From contig NC_057863.1 of the NCBI RefSeq assembly GCF_019393635.1, forward strand, positions 638,996,306 to 639,060,305: 64,000 bases of DNA, in the 5' to 3' direction. Shown one piece after another: positions 42,344 to 49,980 of this stretch (positions within the stretch are counted from its first letter, which is position 1; each line of letters opens with the position of its first letter). This DNA is from Dromiciops gliroides (Eukaryota; Chordata; Mammalia; Microbiotheria; Microbiotheriidae). The position numbers and the translations under genes are program-made. The notes beneath the pieces were generated by a model. The model saw only the letters and a list, made by a program, of their open reading frames with translations, was not told where the DNA came from and did no database searches.

Positions 42344-42514
42344 AAGTGGGCATGCTTCTTTAAAGGGAGGCTCTGGAAGGAAGAAGTGGAGGCAGCAGGA
42401 TACTTCCAGTGCGAGAAGTCCAGGGGGCAGCAATTTCAGAGATTGGTAGAGGAAACTCTGAAGGTCTGAAGTACAGTCTGGAGAAAATTACCAGGTCAAG
42501 CTGCTTCTCTGTGA

Positions 42515-42626
42515 AGGCTCAATGGCACAGTCACACAGTTAGTGAGGGTCTGAGACCAGCCTTCAGTTCAGGTTTTCCTGACTCCAGGCCCAGGGCTGCA
42601 GCCATTGTACCACCTAACTGTCTCTA
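42515..42626 (-). mobile_element. CORE-SINE fragment, antisense
   Basis: agtcacacagttagtgaggg to attgtaccacctaactgtc. Confidence 0.72.
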
Positions 42627-42738
42627 AGAGAGAGCAAACACAGGAAACTGACCAACTCTTTGTAATCTACGTGTGTGTAGATATCTACGAGTATGGATAC
42701 ATAGGTAGATACACGTATAGGCATGTAAAATTATATAA

Positions 42739-42864
42739 TATAGCACACATGAGATATTATATTATATAACTATATGCTATATTAGTGAGATCAAGCTCAA
42801 ATATAGCACACATGAGATATTATATTATATAACTATATGCTATATTAGTGAGATCAAGCTCAAA
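42739..42864 (+). repeat. Exact 63-bp tandem duplication
   Basis: Two adjacent copies of a 63-bp unit beginning ATATAGCACACATGAGATAT and ending AGATCAAGCTCAA; I find no mismatch between them. Confidence 0.93.
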
Positions 42865-43025
42865 TAGAAATGGGGGCCGCCAAACCATATATAAGGATAT
42901 CTGTGGGCTGCATATAGACTTAGAAAACCGCATATTAACATGTCTATGTATTTTAACTTATTTTGTTAAATATTTCCCAGTTGCATTTTAATGTGGTTCA
43001 AGCCCCACATGTTTGATACCTCTGT
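42862..43025. mobile_element. hAT-like MITE (TGTCAAACTC family)
   Basis: aatagaaatgggggccgcc, ggcttgcatat-like agac, attttgttaaatatttccc, end tttgatacctctgtgc. Confidence 0.7.
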
Positions 43026-43265
43026 GCTATATAATGTTACATATTATATAGTTATGTTATATAATTGTATAATAATACTATGTGCTAAATAATATATGGT
43101 ATGATCATGTTACAATCATAGAGCATATAGTATTATTAGATATGATATATTGTACATTTGTTACTGTGTTAGGTATTATATGATATATGATCTATTCAAT
43201 TTATATTCCATGTTAAATATATACTACATATAATGTATCCTGGTTATATATTTTGTATATATCAG

Positions 43266-43700
43266 AGGTGGTGGCCCATGGAGGACGAATAGGAACGGGA
43301 TTATAGGAGCCATTCCATGGAAATGTGATCCAGTTTTCCTCTGGAAAGTTCTGAATGTTCTGGGGACATGTGACTCCATGATGAAAGATCTTGGTGCTTT
43401 GAGATAATGAAGCAAACCTCATTTTGGCCAGTAAAGCAAAATAGCCACTGACTCAGTGAACCTTTAAAAGGGAGTAAATCCACCCCCTCTCATTGTTCCT
43501 TACATTTTCCAGGTGGCAACTCTGGGACTTCCCATGAAGCACTGGAGCCTTTCCCCACCAGGCAGAGGGGGTACATTTCAAGCACATGGCCCAGGAGGCT
43601 TAATACATCTCTTGAGGAAATGATAGCCTGGCCCTTTTTTGTCCACACAGAAAGAACCACTGTGGATTCCTCTAACTCCAGGACAAAGGCCTAGAAAATA
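43266..43700. other. Single-copy sequence, no gene recognised
   Basis: Three overlapping minus frames of 60-69 codons in different phases and no domain. No exon called. Confidence 0.45.
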
Positions 43701-43890
43701 TAGTTTAGAGGAATTGGAAAGGCCAGGACTGGTGGTCAAAGACCTGTGTTCCTGCCTTAGTTCTGCCATTTTCTGTGTGTAACCTTGGACAAGTCCCTTC
43801 TCATTGGGCTTGAGTTTCCCCCTTGTAACATGGGAGGTTTAGAATAGATAATTCTCCAAGGCCCCTTCCAGCTCCATAAGCTATGGTCAC
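43701..43890 (+). mobile_element. MIR-type SINE
   Basis: ctgtgtgtaaccttggacaag, ttgtaacatgggagg, aaggccccttccagctcc. Confidence 0.72.
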
Positions 43891-44355
43891 CTGACTTTTG
43901 TTTTTATCTTTGTACCTTTAGGAACTAGTACAAACTTGACACAGGATAATAAATGGTCTCCCCAAGTTGACCAATGATCTCTTGGTGAGTGAGGCCTGGG
44001 CAATAAAAAGCATGAAACATACTTAGTGTGTGCCATCTGATAAAATCCCCTACTTGGATGTTGGGAAAGACTGCTTCTGGCCATGAATAATGTTAGACTC
44101 AGCTCTGGGGATTCTAAGTCTGTTTCCTTGTGATTACTGTATAAAGAAGAGGAGCCTGTTGATTGGCTGAGGAGACGAAGGTGGCTGTGTATACAAAAGG
44201 CACAAACTGACCAAATGAGCTCTTTTTCCTGGTGGTGATGATGGAGACAATAGCTGTTGTAAGCCTCTGGTTGTGAGACACACAGATCCAGCTGAATTGG
44301 TATTCCCTGAGAGACCTGCAATTAAAGGAGAGATTCCATCTGTTGGCCATGCTTC
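43891..44355. other. Single-copy sequence, no gene recognised
   Basis: A 144-codon minus frame (43,887-44,321) has no recognisable domain; a 78-codon frame overlaps it in another phase. No splice or start support. Confidence 0.42.
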
Positions 44356-44510
44356 ATTCAGAGATCAATGGATCAATCAACATTTATTAAGTGCCTTCTG
44401 TGTGTCAGGCACTGTGCTAAGCACTGAGGTTACAGAGAAAGGCCAAAAAAAAGTCATTACTCACACATACAAGAAACATCCAGTTTCTTCTCTCAAGGAG
44501 CTCACAGTCT
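44356..44510 (-). mobile_element. L2 3' end, antisense
   Basis: caatcaacatttattaagtgcc, caggcactgtgctaagc, tctctcaaggagctcacagtc. Confidence 0.83.
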
Positions 44511-44661
44511 TTTTTTTTTTTTTTTTTTGTGAAGCAATTGGGGTTAAGTGACTTGCCCAGGGTCACACAGCTAGTAAGTGTCAAGTGTCTGAGGCCAGAT
44601 TTAAACTCAGGTCCTCCTGAATCCAGGGCCAGTGCGCTACCCATTGTGCCACCTAGCTGCC
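44511..44661 (-). mobile_element. W-type CORE-SINE, antisense
   Basis: Complete with a 19-T tail; ends CCACCTAGCTGCCCCC. Confidence 0.92.
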
Positions 44662-44670
44662 CCCTCCTTC

Positions 44671-44838
44671 ATTCTTTTTTGTTGTTGTTGTTGTTTTTGT
44701 TTTGTGAGGCAATTGGGGTTAAGTGACTTGCCCAGAGTCACACAGCTAGTAAGTGTTAAATGTCTGAGGTCAGATTTGAACCCAGGTCCTCCAGAATCCA
44801 GGGCCGGTGCTTTATCCACTGCGCCACCTGGCTGCCTC
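44671..44838 (-). mobile_element. W-type CORE-SINE, antisense
   Basis: CCCCTCCTTCATTCTT flanks both sides; inserted in the C-type tail just next to the preceding SINE. Tail is (TTG)n. Confidence 0.9.
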
Positions 44839-44976
44839 CCCCCCTCCTTCATTCTTAAAGAGGATCATGATGGATGTCATGACTTGCAATGAATTGAATT
44901 TAAGTGAGGCAGGGCTGTACAAGGTCACCAGCCTCACTTTCTCTTCCAGAGCCTTCTGGGTCTAGTGGCAAGATAC

Positions 44977-45616
44977 TGTGACAAGTAAAACTAAATGTGT
45001 AGTCACCTTATTCCTGTCCCAAGTGTAGGGAAAACTAGCTAGGGTTTACTTATAAATTAGAAGCTTTAGCACCAGTTTTGGGGCATTAAGCATTTATTAA
45101 AGAGTAAAGAGAGAACACGTGGAGTTCAGAAAGTTATGAAAAGACCTATCTAACCTAATGTCTTCAACTTTACCCACCACAAACCTGTTCTAGCACCAAA
45201 CTGTGTGTCTTTACATGCTGCTTCAAGCTAATTGGCTAGTGTCACCCAAATCCATTGGTTCACTGGACTTGAGAGTGATCCCGAGTTTAAGTGAGCTGAG
45301 AACAATACCCTCTTCAGAGTCAGGCAGGTGTGGCTTCAATTGAATGAACATTAAGTGGGTTAATCAGCAAAGTCAGTCACTCTCAGTCAATCTAATCAGT
45401 ACAAATCAATCTGGGGCTTTGGGGCATTGGCAAAAAATCCATTTTTTTCTTTTCTTTTTTTTTGTGTGGGGCAATGAGGGTTAAGCGACTTGTCCAGGGT
45501 CACACAGCTAGTAAGTGTCAAGTGTCTAAGGCTGGATTTGAACTCAGGTCTTCCTGAATCCAGGACCAGTGCTTTATCCACTGCACCACTTAGCTGTCCC
45601 CCATTATTTTCTTACA
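44977..45616 (-). mobile_element. Solo LTR with 4-bp target duplication, carrying a SINE
   Basis: TGT..ACA ends and a 4-bp duplication ATAC (44,973-44,976; 45,617-45,620), inside a C-type SINE whose uninterrupted form is known from 30,294-30,610. On the minus strand AATAAA lies at about 45,100-45,095, followed by a U5-like end. About 480 bp without the nested SINE. Internal retroviral sequence is absent. Confidence 0.85.
45440..45600 (-). mobile_element. W-type CORE-SINE nested in the solo LTR
   Basis: Complete; flanks CCATTTTTTTC and CCATTATTTTC agree with a target duplication in the LTR. Confidence 0.88.
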
Positions 45617-45775
45617 ATACAGATCAGGATGACTGGAGATGGCCCTGGATGTTTAAAGCAATTGGGGTTAAGTGACTTGCCCAGAGTCACACAGCTAGTA
45701 AGTGTCTGAGGCTGGATTTGAACTCAGGTCTTCCTGACTCTAGGTCCAGTCCTCTATCTACTGTGTCACCTATAG

Positions 45776-45940
45776 ATAGGATAAATTGGGAGTAGCCTCT
45801 GAGGAAAGGCACTAAGATTAAGGAGAACTGAGAAGGCTTCCTGTAGAATATGGCACTTTAGCTGAAACTTGAAAGAAGGTAGGGAAGACGGGAGGTGAAG
45901 ATGAGGAGGGAGAGTGTTCCAGGCATGGGGAACTCTTATT
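45776..45940 (-). mobile_element. L2 3' fragment, antisense
   Basis: gataaattgggagtagcctc, tagctgaaacttgaaagaagg, agagtgttccaggcatggg. Confidence 0.8.
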
Positions 45941-46535
45941 AATTCCCATATCTAATTAGTTTGCTAAGTCTTATTGATTCTACCTTTTCAGCATCTCTCA
46001 CATCTGCTCCCCTTCTCTCCACTCAATTACAGATACTCTGATTCAGCCCTTCATCACCTAGACTACTGTAGTAGCATCTTCATTGGCCTCCCTGTTTCCA
46101 GTCTCTCCCCTTAAATCTATTGTTTCCAAACCATTGTCAAACTGATATTCCTAAAGAACAAGCCTCACTTGCTCAAGAAGCATCAGAGGCTCCCCACTAC
46201 CTCTAGGATAACAATAACAACAATAATAATAAATAGCTAGCATTTATATAGTGCCTACTATTTACCAGGCACTTTGCTGAGCACTTTACAAGTATTATTT
46301 CATTTCATCCTCAGAACAAACCTAGAAGGCAGGTGCTATTATAATCTCTTTTTTGCAGTTGAAGAAAATGAGGCACAAATTAAGTGACTTGCCCAGGATC
46401 ACACAGCTAATTAATATCTGAGGCCAGATTGAACTCAGGTCTTCCTGACTCTAGGTCTAGCAGCTCTACCTACCTCAGAGATAATACTGACTCTTTTGTC
46501 TAGCGTTTAAAGACTTCAGAATCTGGTTCCAACCA
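45941..46535 (+). mobile_element. L2 ORF2/3' region, sense, split by a MIR
   Basis: 45,990-46,210 (gcatctctcacatctgctcc, ctactgtagtagcatcttc, cctctaggataac) resumes at 46,476 (actcttttgtctagcg..agacttcagaatctgg). Confidence 0.8.
46215..46475 (-). mobile_element. MIR-type SINE, antisense
   Basis: Full order from tagctagcatttatatagtgcc to CORE (tgacttgcccaggatcac) and ctagcagctctacc. Confidence 0.85.
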
Positions 46536-46860
46536 ATCTTTAAAAAAAAAATTAATAAAGCTTTTATTTTGTTTTTACCTTGCCTAAATTTGTCTCTTTA
46601 TCTCTTCCTTCCCCCTCCAAAAGTGTTTTTTAAAGACAAAGAAGAGAAAAAATAGGCAAAAAACAATTAACAATATTGAAAAAAATTGAAAATATATGCC
46701 ATGTTCCACACCTGTGGACCTACCTACCACCTGTGCAAAAGAGTGGGGAGAGATGTTTTCTCCTATCTCTTCTTCCCTTGGCTCTTGTTCTTTGTAATTT
46801 TGCAACATTCCGTTACAGGAATAGTCTGACTGACAAGAAATATCATTCACAGGGCATTTT
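46536..46860 (-). mobile_element. L1 3' UTR-like, antisense
   Basis: Starts with T-rich aataaagcttttattttg, A-rich block 46,630-46,695, and cagggcattttccctgg at the junction with L2. Inferred from similarity to other antisense L1 tails here. Confidence 0.5.
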
Positions 46861-47160
46861 CCCTGGCTAGTGCCCCATACCCAGAATTCTCTCCCTCCTC
46901 TTCTCTGCCTCCTGGTTCCTTTCCAGTCCCACCTCAAATCCAGACCTTTATGAGGAGCCTTTCCTGGTCACCCTTGGTGTGAGTTTGGTCCCTCTGATGA
47001 TCACCTCCATATTATCCTGCACATGCATCCTGTTTTTACAGAGTTGTTGGCATCTTGTCTCCCCCATTGAGACTGGGAGGTCCTTGAGAGAAGGGACTGT
47101 TTTTGTCTTTCTTTGTATCCCCAGCTTAGAACATGATAGGAGTTGAATAAATGTGCATTG
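46861..47160 (+). mobile_element. L2 3' end, sense, source of the adjacent minisatellite
   Basis: gcatgcatcctg-type UTR, gttggcatcttgtctccccc, ttgagagaagggactg, tttgtatccccagcttag, then aggagttgaataaatgtgc. From here the terminal L2 words continue as tandem units. Confidence 0.85.
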
Positions 47161-47815
47161 ACTAACAGAATTTTGTTGGATTGAATGGGACGGAAGACAG
47201 TAGGTGCTTAATAAATGATTGTATTGTATTATATATTGTATAGAAGAGAGGGTGCTTAATAAATACCATTAGCATTATATTGTGTAGAATGGAAGAGAGT
47301 AGGTACTTATTAAATAGTTATTAGATTTTATGGAGTCCAAGAGATTTGGTGTTCAATAAACACCTGTTGGATTGTATGGAACCAAAAAGAGTGGGTGCTT
47401 AATAAATGCCTATTGGATTGTATGGAGACCAAGAGATTGGGTGTTTAATAAATGCCTGTTGGATTATGTTGTGTGGAACAGAAGATAGTAGGTGCTTAAT
47501 AAATGTCCATTGGATTGCATTGTATGCAGAAGAGGGGGTGCTCAATAAATGCCCATTGCATTGTATGGAACCCAAGGGATTGGGTGCTTAATAAATGCCA
47601 GTTGGATTATATTGTGTGGTACAGAAGACAGTAGGTGCTTAATAAATGCCTATAAATTGTATGGCGCCCGATTGATTGGGTGTTTAATAAACGCCCGTTG
47701 CATTATACGGAACCAAAAAGAGTAGGTGCTTAATAAATGCCTGTCAGATTGCACTGTATGGAACGGAAGAGAGCGGGTGCTTAATAAGAACCGGTTGCAT
47801 GGGATCGAATGGAGC
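47124..47815 (+). repeat. L2-derived minisatellite of 46/51-bp units with AATAAA
   Basis: Units are built on GTAGGTGCTTAATAAATGCC plus a TATTGGATTGTATGGAACC-type spacer. AATAAA (or ATTAAA/AATAAG variants) lies at 47,146, 47,210, 47,258, 47,309, 47,355, 47,401, 47,447, 47,498, 47,544, 47,590, 47,641, 47,686, 47,732 and 47,783. Steps after 47,309 are 46, 46, 46, 51, 46, 46, 51, 45, 46 and 51 bp. The 51-bp steps coincide with a spacer variant (ACAGAAGA(C/T)AGTAGG), a primitive higher-order pattern. The last units acquire CpGs as they enter the CpG island. The 61-codon frame at 47,406-47,591 is repeat translation. Confidence 0.93.
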
Positions 47816-47916
47816 CGAAGAGAGGAGGGGCTGGGTGCCCAGGCGGGCGCCCTCCCTCTCCTCCCCGAGCCCGGGACGGTGGCCCTGGGGGCTCCCCGGC
47901 CGGCCGAGGACATAGA

Positions 47917-47967
47917 ATGGAGAAGGAGCCGCAGCAGCCCGGGAACGTTCGCTCGCTCGCTTGCTAG
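47917..47967 (+). other. Short upstream frame MEKEPQQPGNVRSLAC
   Basis: ATG with A at -3 and G at +4 (good context), 16 codons then TAG. It lies upstream of the NRF1 site, so it is translated only if transcription begins earlier than expected. No homology claimed. Confidence 0.3.
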
Positions 47968-47995
47968 CCGGCAGGCAGGCTGGCTGGCGGGCGCG

Positions 47996-48005
47996 GCGCA
48001 TGCGC
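47996..48005. promoter_or_regulatory. NRF1-type palindrome
   Basis: GCGCATGCGC, a perfect palindrome and the core of the nuclear respiratory factor 1 consensus, in the 5' half of the CpG island. Confidence 0.75.
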
Positions 48006-48320
48006 CCTGCCGCCGGGCGGGCGGGCGGGGGCGGCGGCGCGCGGAGGGGGAGGGGGAGGGGGCCGGTGGGCGGGGGCGGGCAGGGCGGTGCGTGGGGTTT
48101 CCCGAGGCTGCGGGCAGGGGCCCCCGCCGCGCCCATCGCCGATGGCTGGAGGGATCTGAGGGGCGGACGGAGGCGGCGGCTGCAGCGGCGGGAGCCAGGC
48201 CGGGCGCGCGAGGCCGGGGGCGCGAGGGCGGACGCGAGAGGACGAGCGCGAGAGCGAGAGCGCGAGCGGGAGCGGGAGCGCGAGGGCCGGGGCAGCGGCG
48301 CGAGCCGGGCGGCGGAGCAG

Positions 48321-48338
48321 CGGCGGCGGCGGCGGCGG
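48321..48338 (+). repeat. (CGG)6 tract
   Basis: Six uninterrupted CGG units in the candidate 5' UTR. Confidence 0.95.
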
Positions 48339-48456
48339 AGCAGCGGCCTCTCCACACCCGCCGCGGACCCTCCGGCCGGCCGACGGACCGACCCACGCCC
48401 ACGGCGGGAGCCCCTGCCCGGCCCGCGGGAGCCCGGCCGGCCCGGCCCAGCCCAGC

Positions 48457-48474
48457 AGGCGGCGGCGGCGGCGG
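48457..48474 (+). repeat. (CGG/GGC)6 tract followed by GGA units
   Basis: About six GGC units, then three GGA. In the MSGPAE frame it would encode Gly. Confidence 0.92.
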
Positions 48475-48512
48475 AGGAGGAGGCCCAGGCCCCCAGGCCC
48501 CCCAGGCCCCCG

Positions 48513-48533
48513 CGGCGGCGGCGGCGGCGGCGG
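48513..48533 (+). repeat. (CGG)7 tract
   Basis: Seven uninterrupted CGG units about 40 bp upstream of the candidate ATG. In the MSGPAE frame it would encode Ala. Confidence 0.95.
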
Positions 48534-48571
48534 CCGGAGCCCGAGGACGAGGAGGAGGCCCCCGCCCGTTC

Positions 48572-48589
48572 ATGAGCGGCCCCGCCGAG
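48572..48589 (+). CDS. Candidate coding start, first six codons (MSGPAE) before the donor
   Basis: ATG AGC GGC CCC GCC GAG runs straight into the donor GTAAGC at 48,590, giving a phase-0 exon end. The start context is weak (T at -3, A at +4). I cannot assign a gene: six residues are too few and no second exon is recognised within the remaining 15 kb. The frame upstream of this ATG is open without a stop back to 47,726, so an N-terminal extension from a non-AUG start, rich in Ala, Gly and Pro, is conceivable. Alternatively the exon is entirely non-coding and translation begins in exon 2. The TGA of a second open frame beginning at ATG 48,000 overlaps this ATG as ATGA. Confidence 0.45.
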
Positions 48590-48595
48590 GTAAGC
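48590..48595 (+). other. Splice donor GTAAGC
   Basis: GAG|GTAAGC fits the mammalian 5' splice-site consensus well. It marks the switch from a G/C-mixed island to C-rich, CpG-poor sequence. Confidence 0.7.
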
Positions 48596-49980
48596 GCCCC
48601 GCCCGGCCGGGCCCTGCCGGGGGCGCCCCCACCCCGCACCCCGCCCGCCCTGCTCAGCCTCCTCTCCCCAGACCGCCCTCCCCCACCCCGCACCCCGCCT
48701 TATGTACTCAGCCCCTTCCTCGCCCCCCATCGCCACCCCCTTGTCTACCCGGCTTCCCTCCCAGCCCCCTCCTCTTGGCCCCCCAACCCGCACCCAGCCC
48801 CCTCCCCACCCCGCACCCCGCCATGTGGACTCAGCCTCCCTCCCAACCCCCCAGGACCCTCAATGCTGCCCCCTACTTTGTCTCCGTGAGCCCCCCGCCC
48901 GGCGCCCCTTGTCTGCCCAGTCTCCCACCCTCTCCAGGCTCCCCCAACCTCCAGCCCATCTTATCCTCCCATGCCCCCACATCCTGTACCCGCGCCCCGT
49001 ATCCCCTGCACTCCAAATGCTCTCACGCGGCCCCCCCACTTGGTTCTTTCAGGCCCCCAACTCCTGCCCCTCTAGCTCTTCTGCCCCCCACCCCCCACTC
49101 CCTGTTGCAGGGCTTCCCAGACCTTCCTTTAAGCCTCCCAGGCTCCCCGTGTTCCCCACACCACCCTCCTCCCAGGCCCCCTGGTCTGCCCTGCTTCCCT
49201 GCCAGCTCTCCCCAGCCCCCCATCCTGCCCCCCAGCCGGGCCCTCCCTCCCCCCCCCCCCCCGATTTTGGCCTTCCCAGGTTCCTCCCAAGTAGTCTCCT
49301 CCCCGGCCCCTCAGCTCCGGGTTCCTGCTCACATGCCTCCTTCATGCTACCCCCCACCCCCACCCCAGCGCCTCAGTGTGTGTCCTCCCTTCCTCCTCCT
49401 CCCCCTGGCCGGGGCCCCCCATACCTCCATGGCCCCTCCTTTATTTGCATCTTCCTCTCCCCTTTCCCAGGCTTCCCCTCGTCTCCTCTTCCTCTTCACA
49501 TCCCCCCCCCCCCTTCCCTATTTCTTTTCTTCCTCACTCTGGACACTCTGCATCCCTGTATCCCTCCTTTTTTCTCCGTCCTCTCTTCTTTCTTGTCCCC
49601 AACAGTACCCCCTCCCATGTTCCCTTGTACACCGAGGCCCTCAAAATCCTTTCCACCCTCCAACAGCCATGTCTTGTCTTCCTGTAGTCCTCTCTTTCTT
49701 TCCTTCTGGTCCCCCAGCATCCTTGTCTCCATGTTTCCTCTTTCTTTCCTTCCCCTCCTCCTCCTCCTCCTCTCCCTCCCTGTCCTCTGTCTCATTTTTC
49801 TCCCTTCCTGCCCCCAACATCCTTCCCCAGTGTCCCCCTGTTTTTCTCCTTCCTCCCTCCCTCCCTCCCTCCCTTCCTCCCTTCCTTCCTTCCTTCCCTC
49901 CCTCCCTCCCTCCCTCCCTCCCTCCCTCCCTCCCTCCCCTATGGCCCCGAGGCTGTCCTCCCCGGGCTCTTCCCAGCTAG
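48596..49980 (+). other. Pyrimidine-rich start of intron 1
   Basis: About 1.4 kb of C/T-dominated + strand with few CpGs beyond 48,700. The word ACCCCGCACCCCGCC recurs at 48,631, 48,685 and 48,808 (degenerate at 48,786). C runs lie near 49,249-49,262 and 49,502-49,513. The very long overlapping open frames (401, 460 codons on +, and minus counterparts) come from the absence of A-containing stop codons in this composition and show Pro/Ser/Leu low complexity only. Confidence 0.8.
49853..49937 (+). repeat. (CCCT)n/(TTCC)n microsatellite
   Basis: CCTCCCTCCC units, a TTCC-rich middle and CCCT to 49,937. The complementary strand is GGGA-rich and could form G-quadruplex or triplex. Confidence 0.95.

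Larger units (their letters stand above)
42655..43265. repeat. AT-rich domain with TATA-type low complexity
   Basis: Dominated by ATATAT-like words (gatattatattatataac, attatatagttatgtta). Contains the 63-bp duplication and a MITE. No gene. Confidence 0.85.
44839..45775 (-). mobile_element. C-type CORE-SINE, antisense, split by a solo LTR
   Basis: Left part 44,839-44,976 (ttcattcttaaagagg .. tagtggcaagatac), right part 45,617-45,775 (agatcaggatgactgg .. CORE .. tactgtgtcacctat). The two halves join seamlessly once the LTR and one ATAC are removed. Confidence 0.87.
48040..48589 (+). other. Candidate first exon (mostly 5' UTR)
   Basis: The right limit is set by the donor GAG|GTAAGC (cut after 48,589). 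The left limit is only an estimate from the position of the NRF1 site and GC boxes. The exon would be extremely GC-rich, with a purine-rich block GCGAGAGCGAGAGCGCGAGC near 48,255 and three CGG tracts. A 5-codon upstream frame (ATG at 48,142, TGA at 48,157-48,159) precedes the candidate start. The exon is predicted, not confirmed. Confidence 0.6.
47860..48620 (+). promoter_or_regulatory. CpG island promoter
   Basis: Very GC-rich and dense in CpG, in contrast to the CpG-poor flanks. It contains an NRF1 palindrome (47,996-48,005), GC boxes (for example GGGCGGGCGGGCGGGGGCGG at 48,015-48,034, and GGGCGGGGGCGGG near 48,068) and no TATA box in the obvious position. It ends in a consensus + strand splice donor. 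I infer a housekeeping-type, TATA-less promoter transcribing to the right, probably starting just downstream of the NRF1 site. Divergent transcription to the left is possible; no left-facing splice donor was seen. Confidence 0.88.

Noticed and set aside
43887..44321. 144-codon minus frame in single-copy sequence
   Set aside because: No domain, no splice signals I would defend, and competing overlapping frames; length is within chance for the local composition.
1..47000. tRNA genes at the many GTGGCGCAGTGGATAGAGC..GAGTTCAAATCC sites
   Set aside because: These are SINE heads with tRNA-like A and B boxes; the cloverleaf is not closed and no acceptor stem pairs.
47650..48889. Open frames of 204-387 codons on both strands of the CpG island
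   Set aside because: GC-rich composition removes stop codons on all frames; the sequences are Arg/Gly/Pro/Ala low complexity, overlap each other and extend through the minisatellite. Only the six codons before the donor are kept, with caution.
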